A DNA stretch of 64,000 bases from Bacillus sp. BP-3 (lineage in GTDB: Bacteria > Bacillota > Bacilli > Bacillales > Bacillaceae_G). Below are positions 17,104 to 25,477 of this stretch, in pieces (the first letter of the stretch is position 1; every line of letters starts with the position of its first letter). The notes under the pieces were generated by a model. The model ran no database searches, was not told the DNA's origin, and saw only the letters and a program-made list of their open reading frames with translations. The position numbers and the translations under genes are program-made. Location: assembly GCF_028401955.1 (NCBI RefSeq), contig NZ_JAQOTJ010000005.1, positions 158,204 through 222,203 of the forward strand, read 5' to 3'.

Positions 17104-17523
17104 TTAATAATTCATATTATATAATTTGTTTAACAATATCTTTAACTGTTGAACTTCTTCTGTAGTTAAATTGCTTGTCACAAAATCATGAGCATTTTTA
17201 ACTACAGGTAAAATATTTTTTTTAATCTCTTCACCCTTTTCAGTCAAAAAAAGATAATGTGAACGCTTATCGTGTTCATTAAAATCCTTCTTAACAAAAC
17301 CTTTTTTTTCCATAGAATGTATCATTCTTACAATCGTACTATGATCTTTATCAGCCTTTTGAGCTAGGTCTTTTTGAGTAGTACCTCTTTGACTATCAAG
17401 AATACTAATAATAGTCCATTGTTCCGGAGTAACGCCATAAGGCTTTAATTGCTTTATGAAATAATTTGTTAACTTCACATCAGTACGATGAATAAGATAC
17501 CCTGTTAAATATTGTAAATTCAT
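17104..17523 (-). CDS. MarR-family transcription regulator
   Basis: A 139-residue winged-helix regulator: YGVTPEQWTIISILDSQRGTTQKDLAQKADKDHSTIVRMI is the first helix group and recognition helix, followed by the wing KKDFNEHDKRSHYLFLTEKG. MarR dimers bind palindromes and release DNA on binding phenolic or oxidant signals. Identical 20-bp palindrome cores flank the gene (17549-17568 upstream, 17031-17050 downstream), so it probably represses itself and the SDR-propeller-DsbA-YdhR run. DsbA-type and SDR targets fit a redox or aromatic-compound response. The gene is intact. Confidence 0.85.
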   Translation of the reverse strand: MNLQYLTGYLIHRTDVKLTNYFIKQLKPYGVTPEQWTIISILDSQRGTTQKDLAQKADKDHSTIVRMIHSMEKKGFVKKDFNEHDKRSHYLFLTEKGEEIKKNILPVVKNAHDFVTSNLTTEEVQQLKILLNKLYNMNY

Positions 17524-17548
17524 ATACCACCTCTAAATAAACCGTTTA

Positions 17549-17568
17549 ATATGTGCTATAGCACATAT
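17549..17568. promoter_or_regulatory. MarR operator 2 (palindrome)
   Basis: ATATGTGCTATAGCACATAT is a perfect 20-bp palindrome 26 bp upstream of the marR start, well placed for autorepression. It shares its 18-bp core with 17031-17050. Confidence 0.75.
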
Positions 17569-17620
17569 ATTATAGAACTTATTATTAGATGTCAAACTTT
17601 CCGAAGTGTTGGCAATTCCC

Positions 17621-17885
17621 CATCGCTATCAAGTTAAGAAACACGATTTTCCTAAAAATGATAAAAATGAACTTCGGTGCTATAAAAAACAAAAAGATTT
17701 CGTTTCGGGGATACTTTAAAATCTTAGCTTGATGGTCACACTTTGAATTTCTTGAGCAAATAGTTGCAATTCATCAGATATAGAAACAGACATACAAAAA
17801 CACCATCCTTTCTTATGATTCTACAGAAAGAATAGCGTATTTTTTCATTTTAGGGGGATATTGTTTTATTAGCTTGATAGTGATG
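17621..17885 (-). mobile_element. IS231-like (IS4 family) remnant with terminal inverted repeats
   Basis: The ends CATCGCTATCAAGTTAAGAA (17621-17640) and, inverted, CATCACTATCAAGCTAATAA (17866-17885) match at 17 of 20 positions and resemble IS231-type ends. On the minus strand an ATG at 17794 opens a transposase N-terminus (MSVSISDELQLFAQEIQS) that stops after ~24 codons, where a second copy of a left-end-like sequence (CATCAAGCTAA...ATCCCC) begins at about 17738. It is therefore a deleted element or two nested ends. No target duplication is visible. Confidence 0.65.
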
Positions 17886-18041
17886 CGGTAGGACCCTATA
17901 AAGTTCTTTCTCATTTATAAGATTAAAATCCAAAAGGTTATATAGAATTTCTTTTAATTTATATAAAAAAAAATATCTTTTGTATAATTAAACTTTACTT
18001 TTTTTATAAAATAGGTTTAATATAAGTTTTAGGAAAGGAAG

Positions 18042-18287
18042 GTGTTAACTATCAAGGAAAAATATGGAGACTCCATAACGAATAAAGTGTATGAATATAG
18101 AGTGTTAAAAAGAATGTCCCAAAAAGATTTAGCTGATGCTGTTGGAGTTTCTAAACAAACGATATTTGTTATGGAAAAGAATAATTACTCTCCTTCACTG
18201 GTGTTAGCATATCGAATAGCAAATTATTTTGAAGTTGATATAAACGAAATATTCTCTTATGTAGGAAAGGAAGATAATAATGATTGA
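18042..18287 (+). CDS. XRE-family regulator
   Basis: An 81-residue Cro/CI-type helix-turn-helix protein: [53 protein letters not shown], the complete five-helix domain. It starts with GTG after GGAAAGGAAG. The stop overlaps the next gene by 8 bp, so the two are coupled. This YozG-like regulator plus membrane protein arrangement is common in Bacillus; the regulator probably controls its own operon. Confidence 0.85.
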   Translation: MLTIKEKYGDSITNKVYEYRVLKRMSQKDLADAVGVSKQTIFVMEKNNYSPSLVLAYRIANYFEVDINEIFSYVGKEDNND

Positions 18288-18606
18288 TCTATTAAACAAC
18301 TGGATGTCAGAAAGCACAGATAATTTCAATACCTTTGTAGGTTTTATAGCCCTTCTGTGGTTGGGTTCAATAATTGTACTTTTTATTATAGGAAAAAAGT
18401 TTGGTCGACCAGATGAAAGAACAAATGCTATTTATCTTAAGATTATTTCTTGTATGTTTACTACTCAACTTATAATGAATGGCGCATTTATTTCTTTAGT
18501 TGGTAAAGATATGTATTTCCGTCAATTTTTCATATTATTTGAAGCCATTGTCTTTTTCGTTGGAGCTATTTATTCTGTTAGATTATATAGAAAAGAATTC
18601 AAGTAA
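18280..18606 (+). CDS. Membrane protein paired with XRE regulator (DUF2178-like)
   Basis: A 108-residue protein with three hydrophobic segments ([60 protein letters not shown]) and a central [18 protein letters not shown] motif. Proteins of this size and RxDER-type motif are often encoded next to XRE regulators and placed in DUF2178; function is unknown. It has an AAAGGAAG ribosome site inside the upstream gene and a terminator 20 bp after its stop. Confidence 0.7.
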   Translation: MIDLLNNWMSESTDNFNTFVGFIALLWLGSIIVLFIIGKKFGRPDERTNAIYLKIISCMFTTQLIMNGAFISLVGKDMYFRQFFILFEAIVFFVGAIYSVRLYRKEFK

Positions 18607-18624
18607 TTTACTTGCAAGAAACAA

Positions 18625-18664
18625 TAAAAAAACAGTAGTGATCTTATACACTACTGTTTTTTAT
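18625..18664 (+). terminator. Terminator of the XRE-membrane pair
   Basis: AAAAAACAGTAGTG pairs perfectly with CACTACTGTTTTTT around ATCTTATA. The following 18665-18887 is AT-rich with no recognisable feature. Confidence 0.9.
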
Positions 18665-18887
18665 TGCTCCCTTTTTGAAAGTAAGCTTTTAAATATTAGT
18701 TTACTTTCAAATTACTGAAAACATTGACTTTATCGTAACTTACCCATTTTCCTCAAAAACTAATAGAAAAGTATACATTCAAAACAATGTAAATAAAGAG
18801 GTACAGAAACCCATGGATAAAAATTTTATTTTAAATAAAATCAATTTATGAATATATGTAATTTAAATTATTAAAAGTAGTTAATAT

Positions 18888-18922
18888 AAAAAACTCTAAT
18901 TTTAAAAAGATCAGAGTCTTTT
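18888..18922 (-). terminator. Terminator of the 114-residue membrane protein gene
   Basis: On the minus strand AAAGACTCTGATC pairs with AGAGTTTTTTA across an A/T-rich loop, ~35 bp after the stop at 18957. Confidence 0.6.
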
Positions 18923-18956
18923 TAATGATATGGTGATTCCTTATATAATAAAAAAA

Positions 18957-19301
18957 TTATGATAATTGCGCACTAACATTAATAATAATTACAACACCTA
19001 AAACTAGAATAATCCAAGTCCAATACTTATTTGGAATGAAAAATAATGAAGATTTATCTTTTATTTGAACTCTTTCTCCAGTTTTTTCATCGACGAATAT
19101 TCGTACATCATCAGATATAAACTTTTTAGTGAAAAAATAATTAATCATCGCTATAGATATAGTCGAAAATATTCCTTGCAAAATAAATCCAGCTTTATCT
19201 TCCATGTTCACTTGCAAAAAACTAAAAAGGATTGCATTTATCATAAACCCTAAAATAAATGCTAATGCTACTAACATTCCTTTACCTCTCCAAATAATCA
19301 T
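18957..19301 (-). CDS. Small multi-span membrane protein
   Basis: A 114-residue protein with hydrophobic segments at about residues 9-28 (MLVALAFILGFMINAILFSF), 37-57 and 92-112, and a polar DVRIFVDEKTGERVQIKDKSS stretch in between. The ATG at 19301 was chosen for AAAGGAG 8 bp upstream rather than the TTG at 19319. No family recognised; it is a single gene with its own terminator. Confidence 0.6.
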   Translation of the reverse strand: MIIWRGKGMLVALAFILGFMINAILFSFLQVNMEDKAGFILQGIFSTISIAMINYFFTKKFISDDVRIFVDEKTGERVQIKDKSSLFFIPNKYWTWIILVLGVVIIINVSAQLS

Positions 19302-19534
19302 TACAATGACTCCTTTCAATTTTTAAATAATGGGACATACATATTACATTATATTACATTATGGGTATCTTTGCCCATCCCCTCCAAATGGGGGAATAGC
19401 AAGCGAACTATTAGCAAAATCCTTATAAGTAAAGGATTTTAACTTCTTTTTAAAATGTTATGTCAAATCATATACATTTTAATTGACACATTTCAAATAA
19501 TAATAAGTTGTATTTTTGAAATAAAAAATTCTAG

Positions 19535-19582
19535 ATTTATACATCATGTCATAAAGTGTACTCTTTGACATGATGTATAAAT
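19535..19582. repeat. 17-bp perfect inverted repeat
   Basis: ATTTATACATCATGTCA (19535-19551) and its exact complement at 19566-19582 are separated by 14 nt. It lies in a 500-bp gap without genes (19302-19800). TTTTT follows on the plus strand, but no plus-strand gene ends here. The core ATTTATACA is shared with the inverted repeat at 2707-2753. Confidence 0.6.
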
Positions 19583-19644
19583 TTTTAATGTATACCCTAT
19601 ACATGTTCGGTTAACATAACGTAACATTATCGATAGCGAAGACA

Positions 19645-19680
19645 AGGTGGATCCTTACTCTCATAAGGAATCCACCTTTT
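19645..19680 (+). terminator. Orphan plus-strand terminator
   Basis: AGGTGGATCCTT pairs with AAGGAATCCACCT (one bulge) followed by TTTTTCT. No plus-strand gene precedes it within 1 kb, so it may be left from a lost gene. Confidence 0.6.
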
Positions 19681-19800
19681 TCTATAACTCTATTCATTTT
19701 TTATACATTCCTATTCTGGCCTGAGTTTCAGAGTTCCCGTTTGTTATTGAATTGGTCGAAAAACTGCATACAATCTTGCATACTCTTAACGTTATTATAG

Positions 19801-21861
19801 CTAGTTCAACGTAACTGTAAATTCCGAGTTCGGCGCGCCAGTAAATACAACCGTTCCATTCTTCGGCAGTTTTACCTTGTTATTGTTGCTCACAATGGTA
19901 AAATTGACGCATACTCCCTTTTCATCATACACCGCGAACGAACTCTTCGATGGCAACTCCACGGTCATCGTTTTTCCTGCTGCCACTTGCGGGATCGTAA
20001 ACCATTTTGCATGCCCGTTTGCTGACAATGTAACCTTCGATGATTGGCTTGTGTCAAGCGGTTTTACGTTGGATTCACTGACGTATAGAAGGCTGGCCAT
20101 TTCCATATATTCATTATCGTCCTGTGTATAGAAACGAGCTTCCTTCGTATCACGCCCCTCCATCACAGGAATCTGGAGTTGATGTGTCGCCGTATTCGGA
20201 CCTATAATTTTTTTGCCATCCCAATAGCCGTCCTTGGTAATAATTTGTGTGGTAAGAGGTACTGTTTGTACAAGAAAGTTCATAGAACTAAATTTCTCGT
20301 TAATGAGATAGAACTTGCCGCCCTCCCGCTTTTCCCATGCAGCAGCGGTTCTCTTCGATAGTACATTGTCTTCTAGTTTCTCGGCTAAATAGTGCGTCAG
20401 CACATCTTGCCCTAATCCTGGCTTCGAATTATATGTGCTCTCCCTCAAATATGTTCTTCCATTCTTCTCGGTAACGAAATTGAGCTTGGAAGTACCATTC
20501 TCATTAATAAAGCTTCCATCCGCCGTATATACATATTTTTCTTTACGATTAGATGATAAGAATAGTTCTCCCTTCTTTGTAATTTCTATTTTGAAATCAC
20601 TTAAGCTATTGCCGTAAGAGCCCGCTTGTTTCGCCACGTTTGGAGGCATCTGAGCCTTAACTGGCTTGCCAAAAGATTTGTCCGGCTTTATATCCTTAAT
20701 TGTTCCCTTCTCTTTAAGCGCGACGAGCAGTAATTTAGTTGCCATCATTTGATTTGTAATGCTGCTACCGCCGGATGACACCACAGCCGCTGCCATGTTC
20801 TGTTCCGGAAGCACGACCAATGTAGCATGTTGCAGTACTCTGTCACCGCCCTTAGACAAGGCCTTTATTCCGTATCTATTGAATGGATATAGTTTTACAC
20901 TATCCCACCCCAGACCATAGTTGAAACTATTATCTCCATCCCCTGGCCACATTCCTTTTTTATATTCAGCTTGCTCCATTGTCTTGATTGCCTTGTCAGA
21001 GAGAATCCCTTTTCCCTGCCCCATAAATAATTGTGAGAATCGCACCATATCTTCTGCCGTTGAAGAGATCCCCCCCGAACCAATCACATTCATCGATTCA
21101 ATGGGAAGCTGCCCTTGGTATGCTGGAACATAAAGTCCAGCACGCTTTTCGTCCTCCCATTTGTCCTGTGGCGTTTTTGTATGATTTAATTTTAATGGCT
21201 CTGTAAACCTTTGATGTAAAAATTCGGTAAAGCTCATACCACTGACTCTTTCTACCAAAATCTCGGCTAGCGTAAAGCCGTCGTTACAGTATACCGAGAA
21301 CGCGCCGGGGGCCGCTTTTAAGCTTTGGGTAGATAATTGCCCCAACAAGTTATCATGGGCATAGGTATCATTATCTTTAAATAACAATACTTTATTGAAC
21401 GTGGTACCTTGCAAACCGGAGGAATGGTTCAGCAGCATACGCGGTGTAATGCGCTTGTACCGCTCATCTTTCATCTTGAAATCAGGAACATAGTGGACAA
21501 CAGGGACATCCAAATCGACTTTTCCTTCGTCGACCAATTTCATGATAGCCGCAGCTGTATATACTTTACTGGTTGAACCAATCCCATATAGAGTATCTTT
21601 AGTCAGCGGCTGTTTCCCTTCCATATCGTTTTTGCCTGTCTGACCCGACAAAATAATCTTGCCATTATCTATTAACGCATACTGCACGCTAGTCGTCTCA
21701 TAGGATTTCGTGAGTAGCGTAGCTTTCTCTGCCGCAATCTTCTCCAGTTCTGTGCTAGTTACAACCGCAGTCTTATTACTAGAAGACGCTATCGCCCCTG
21801 TAGGTAGAGTCATCATTAGAACCAATGTAGCGGTTAACATCCTAGATAATTTATTTTTCAT
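19801..21861 (-). CDS. Secreted beta-lactamase-fold serine hydrolase with large C-terminal domain
   Basis: A 686-residue protein with a signal peptide (to about residue 25, GAIASSS). The beta-lactamase/class C fold follows: catalytic STSK at residues 96-99, YCN where the Tyr-x-Asn triad is expected (about 191), and a glycine-rich GGDR region near 320. Residues ~400-686 form an added beta-rich domain of unknown role. Such proteins act on peptidoglycan D-Ala stems, teichoic-acid D-Ala esters (FmtA-like) or small esters. AAGGAGG precedes the start. Its base composition looks richer in G+C than its neighbours, which suggests acquisition. Confidence 0.8.
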   Translation of the reverse strand: MKNKLSRMLTATLVLMMTLPTGAIASSSNKTAVVTSTELEKIAAEKATLLTKSYETTSVQYALIDNGKIILSGQTGKNDMEGKQPLTKDTLYGIGSTSKVYTAAAIMKLVDEGKVDLDVPVVHYVPDFKMKDERYKRITPRMLLNHSSGLQGTTFNKVLLFKDNDTYAHDNLLGQLSTQSLKAAPGAFSVYCNDGFTLAEILVERVSGMSFTEFLHQRFTEPLKLNHTKTPQDKWEDEKRAGLYVPAYQGQLPIESMNVIGSGGISSTAEDMVRFSQLFMGQGKGILSDKAIKTMEQAEYKKGMWPGDGDNSFNYGLGWDSVKLYPFNRYGIKALSKGGDRVLQHATLVVLPEQNMAAAVVSSGGSSITNQMMATKLLLVALKEKGTIKDIKPDKSFGKPVKAQMPPNVAKQAGSYGNSLSDFKIEITKKGELFLSSNRKEKYVYTADGSFINENGTSKLNFVTEKNGRTYLRESTYNSKPGLGQDVLTHYLAEKLEDNVLSKRTAAAWEKREGGKFYLINEKFSSMNFLVQTVPLTTQIITKDGYWDGKKIIGPNTATHQLQIPVMEGRDTKEARFYTQDDNEYMEMASLLYVSESNVKPLDTSQSSKVTLSANGHAKWFTIPQVAAGKTMTVELPSKSSFAVYDEKGVCVNFTIVSNNNKVKLPKNGTVVFTGAPNSEFTVTLN

Positions 21862-21954
21862 AAGAGAGGTTCCTCCTTAGATAAATAATCAATTTCATCC
21901 CTTATTGTTTAACTATGAAAATATGATAAAATTTTATCCATTCTTCCTTTTGGC

Positions 21955-23124
21955 CTACTTGCTAAATTCAGCAAGTAAAATATTTTTAAAAAGATCAGAA
22001 CTATTAACTTTACCCATGCTGTTCAAACTGATGGCCAACGTATGCTTACCTCCGTGTGTACCTCCAGCAAAAGTATCAAATCCCGGTATGCCACCTGTAT
22101 GTCCCCATATTAGGACACTGTTTGGAAGTTTAGTTTTATAGATTCCAAGACCATATCCATCGATTCCTTCTATTCCTGTAGGAACTGTAGTAAGCATTTG
22201 TTTTAGTTGCTGTTCTTTCAGTAATTTTCCACCGAGCAAGTAAGAGAAGAATTTGTTTAGGTCGTCAGCAGTAGAAATCATCTCTCCAGCCGATTGACCC
22301 ATACTTGGGTTATAATACGTAACATCTTTTAACTCACTTACTCCATCTAGTTTGATATATCCACGGGCATGATTGGTACCTGGAATAACGCTTGAATTGC
22401 CAGGTAGGAATGTATTCGACAATTCAAGTGGTTCAATGATCCGATTTTCGATCTCTTCCGCATAGCTGTTTCCCGTTACCTTTTCAATAAGGATACCCAG
22501 TAATACGTATCCTGTGTTTGAATAAGACCAGCCCTTTCCTGGCGGGAAATCTGGGGGCAGAGAAATCCCCATGTTCACTAGTTCTTCAGCCCTATACGAT
22601 TTTTTTGTATCCATAAGATTAAAGTCTTTTGACCTTGCGTATTCAGCGATACCACTTGTATGATTTAATATCTGCCGGATAGTAATCTGGTTACCATCAT
22701 ATCTGTTTCCTTGAATGACACCAGGCAACCATTTTTCAATGGAATCGTCTAGATTTAAGCGGTTCTCTCCAGCTAATTGAAGTAGAATTGTTGCGGTGAA
22801 CGTCTTCGTCACGCTGCCAATACGAAAGCGAAAATCTGTTTCCATTGGTTTCTTGGTTCTCAAATCCGCTATCCCAACGGCATAACTCCACGTTTTTCCA
22901 CTATCAGAAATTTTAGCGAGTATTCCCGGGTATCCAAGTTGCAATGTCTCCCGCATTGCCTGTTTGACGGAAGTACGATCTCGTTGAGTACTTGTTTGTA
23001 AAGGACTAGATACATTTTGAGTGGGCTCTGCTTTTAGAATTGAGGTGGGTGGTGTGTATAACAGGGAACTTCCAGCTATTAAAAGGGCCAGACTTGCACA
23101 TGTAATTTGACTACGTGTTTTCAT
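21955..23124 (-). CDS. Secreted serine hydrolase, D-Ala-D-Ala carboxypeptidase/class C type
   Basis: A 389-residue secreted protein. Catalytic SVTK is at residues 104-107, YSN in WSYSNTGYVLLG near residue 190, and HTGG near the end (WGHTGGIPGF) replaces KTG. This is the plan of alkaline D-peptidase and carboxypeptidase relatives in B. cereus. The start was set at the second Met (23124) since AGAGGGGAAG lies before it. It is followed after ~95 bp by the larger paralogue at 19801-21861, in the same direction; the two may form one unit acting on cell wall or D-peptides. Confidence 0.82.
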   Translation of the reverse strand: MKTRSQITCASLALLIAGSSLLYTPPTSILKAEPTQNVSSPLQTSTQRDRTSVKQAMRETLQLGYPGILAKISDSGKTWSYAVGIADLRTKKPMETDFRFRIGSVTKTFTATILLQLAGENRLNLDDSIEKWLPGVIQGNRYDGNQITIRQILNHTSGIAEYARSKDFNLMDTKKSYRAEELVNMGISLPPDFPPGKGWSYSNTGYVLLGILIEKVTGNSYAEEIENRIIEPLELSNTFLPGNSSVIPGTNHARGYIKLDGVSELKDVTYYNPSMGQSAGEMISTADDLNKFFSYLLGGKLLKEQQLKQMLTTVPTGIEGIDGYGLGIYKTKLPNSVLIWGHTGGIPGFDTFAGGTHGGKHTLAISLNSMGKVNSSDLFKNILLAEFSK

Positions 23125-23505
23125 AAGGCATTCTTCCCCTCTATTCATAGAGTATGGGTGGTTATTTATTATTTCGTACTAACTACACAGATATCATCTC
23201 CACCAATGATACAAGGGCAACATGAAATTCGTAATCATCTTTATATTGATTGTTTTTACAAACATCATTCTGTCATAACAAACGGTGAATCCTTCCTTTT
23301 TTACACGTATGTTACTCCCATAAATTACTTTTTCACTTAGAACACCCTTATTACTAGTTTGTTTTTCGTATAAATATATCTTATCTAATCCCCCTCTTTT
23401 ACTCTTCTCTATATTTATATCCTACACAATAAAAATTACTTTTTTCTTATCCATTTCTTACAAATACCTTACGTTCGAAATCACTTCTATAATAGGGTGG
23501 AAGGA

Positions 23506-23574
23506 GTGTTTGTGCCCGAAAATGCAAAGTATTTTCCAATAAATATATTAATTAAAAAGAAAATGTACCTTTAG
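23506..23574 (+). pseudogene. Gene start of ~22 codons interrupted by an IS6-like end
   Basis: AAGGAG followed by GTG at about 23508 opens MFVPENAKYFPINILIKKKMYL and stops exactly where the IS6-family end begins. It looks like the first codons of a gene lost to insertion. The family is not recognised. Confidence 0.35.
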
Positions 23575-23675
23575 GGGTTCTGGTGCAAAAAATCTATAAA
23601 ACTTGGACATACTGATATTATCAATCTACAAAAGGACGTGATCAGTATGAAAAAGTAAAATTTATTTAAAAGGAA
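23574..23675 (+). mobile_element. Left end of an IS6-family (IS240-like) element
   Basis: GGTTCTGGTGCAAAA at ~23576 matches IS6-family terminal repeats, and 70 bp later ATGAAAAAG-TAA-AATTTATTTAAA reads MKK*NLFKRK, the start of an IS6 transposase (usually KENLFKWKH) with a nonsense codon. The rest of the gene and the right end are gone. Confidence 0.6.
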
Positions 23676-23691
23676 AAAGGCAAAACTAAAA

Positions 23692-23817
23692 TTAAGAAGC
23701 TTCAGGTTCTTGCGACGTAACTGTGTATCCAAGACTTTGTAATCTTCGGAATGAATGTCGAATAATTGATTGCTGTCTCTGTTTGTCAAACTAGTCTTCG
23801 GCTAAATCTACATACAT
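23692..23817 (-). pseudogene. Transposase C-terminal fragment
   Basis: A minus-strand frame reads MYVDLAED-stop-FDKQRQQSIIRHSF then RRLQSLGYTVTSQEPEAS and stops. The basic, helical tail with LGY is typical of transposase C-termini; the family is uncertain. It is cut off next to the IS6-like end. The remainder of the gap (23818-24120) shows nothing recognisable. Confidence 0.4.
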
Positions 23818-24120
23818 TTAATGTAAAAAAACATCAAAAACCTCATCAACCAAAGTTTGAAAGAAAAATGGTATCTTTTCAGATTGTTGGCGAAAAAAAA
23901 CTGACGTTTTAGCGGGGGAGTGTCTTAATTAAACATTGGGTGATGTGCTATCCCTCATGGGGTTGTTTGGCAGGACTGTTCCAATATGTGTTACTATTTA
24001 GTTGTTCCATCAATAATCACTAAAATAAGGTAAAATGTGTAGGGATGGAGAGACTAGCGATAATTTTAATATCTGAAAAAACTAATTTTACTAGTCAGTG
24101 AAAGGGGATCTGTATTCGAT

Positions 24121-25071
24121 ATGTTAAAAGATGATATTATTTTGGATAAGCTGCAGCAATTTGTTTCTGGGGAATCTATTCAACGCCAAAGTATGAAGAC
24201 TAGCCTTGCTGATTTTATACTGTCATCTGGTGAAACGTCGAAAGCTGCAAATTGGATAGTTAACTATATCGAGAGCTTATGTCATGACAAGCATGATAAG
24301 GGTGTTTACACTCAAATGAACAACCCTGAATTAATTGCTGATTTATTAGAAGTGGCTTATGAAAGTCTGAGTAGGGACGCTGATCTGCAACCATACGTTA
24401 CGCAAATCGCGCGATTATTGTATATTGACAAAAAGGAACGAGATAAATTAGATTCTGAACGATATGTTCAGTACCGGGCAGCTGTGATGTTGGATGAATT
24501 AATTTCCTTAAACGTTTCGTTGCCACCGGAAGTAGTAGAGCTAGTGTTATCGGATTATTATAGAAGTGATATACCGACAAAAGAGTTCATTTGCAGTATA
24601 TGGCGGAGATTGGCTGAAAGAGGCATTAATATATCCAATCATATAAGTCTACTTATCACCTATGTTAATAACCACGAATCTTCTACTCTCACTAATAATA
24701 GTATACTAGCTTTATGGGCATGCATTCGCAGGGGATTCTTTGATACACCTATCCCTGATAGTAATCTAACTTACCACGTATGGCTTTGGCATATGATTAC
24801 AAAATGTGTTGGTAAACTGAAGAAAAGATACGAGGAACCTACCCGCTCAGTGGCAGTCGGCTGTCTTCTTGAAACTGCAAGGATATACCCGGAGGCTCAA
24901 TCTTTGATTCTAGAGTGTATGGATAAATGGGGAATTGCAGAACCAAAGCGTCCACGTAGTGATTTTCAACGAGATTTAAAAGAGCTTTTTTCACGTTGCA
25001 AAAATCATCCAGGCATAACTTGCTTACCAGAGAATTATGTTATTACTAAAAGAGGAATCATGATTCAATAA
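24121..25071 (+). CDS. Uncharacterised helical protein, 316 residues
   Basis: No family recognised. The sequence is nearly all helical with short leucine-rich helices (LADFILSS, ELIADLLEVAYESL, AAVMLDELISLNV, SLLITYVNNHESS, ILALWACIRRGF), which recalls HEAT/ARM-like repeats. No signal peptide, membrane segment or catalytic motif is visible. The nearest purine-rich site (AAAGGGG) is ~14 bp upstream of the ATG, longer than usual. It stands alone between insertion-sequence debris and a repeat-rich gap, so it is probably accessory cargo. Confidence 0.6.
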   Translation: MLKDDIILDKLQQFVSGESIQRQSMKTSLADFILSSGETSKAANWIVNYIESLCHDKHDKGVYTQMNNPELIADLLEVAYESLSRDADLQPYVTQIARLLYIDKKERDKLDSERYVQYRAAVMLDELISLNVSLPPEVVELVLSDYYRSDIPTKEFICSIWRRLAERGINISNHISLLITYVNNHESSTLTNNSILALWACIRRGFFDTPIPDSNLTYHVWLWHMITKCVGKLKKRYEEPTRSVAVGCLLETARIYPEAQSLILECMDKWGIAEPKRPRSDFQRDLKELFSRCKNHPGITCLPENYVITKRGIMIQ

Positions 25072-25440
25072 CGTAAGGATCGTACGAATCAAGTTTAGTT
25101 ATTTTGAAAAAGTAATTGATAATAAAATAATAATAAAAAGATGTGATTTTTTTGCTTAATAAATGTATTATACTTTAATTAATTCTTTAGGTTGTTATTT
25201 ATGAGTTCTAGTAATTTTGGGTCATAATAGTAACATTTGGTTACAAGTGAACCTTTTTATTTGTACTAACGGGGACTTTAGCAAATAATAGAGTAACTAT
25301 TTTGGAATTCTTTAATATTCAACAATCGGGCGCGTTTGTTGAATAAGCGTCTCTGTTCTTATTAAACTAACGGAGTGCTTTAATTGAGTAAGAAACTAAA
25401 ACCTTTTAACTTCCGCATTCGATAATTATGGTAGCAATAA
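25072..25440. other. Gap with repeated short phrases, no gene seen
   Basis: CTAACGGGGACTTTAG (25265-25280) and CTAACGGAGTGCTTTAATTGAG (25367-25388), with GTTGAATAAG between them, look like pieces of a repeat seen elsewhere in Bacillus genomes. No open frame of note. Confidence 0.35.
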
Positions 25441-25469
25441 AAAGCCTCTGATTATTTAAATTAGAGGCT
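25441..25469 (-). terminator. Terminator of the GPP34-like gene
   Basis: AAGCCTCT pairs with AGAGGCTT; on the minus strand it is followed by TTTTATTG. Confidence 0.75.
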
Positions 25470-25477
25470 TCACTTTT

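Noticed and set aside
23571-23789. 72-codon minus-strand frame
   Set aside because: It is an out-of-frame reading of transposase debris; the coding-like frame there is KQRQQSIIRHSF.
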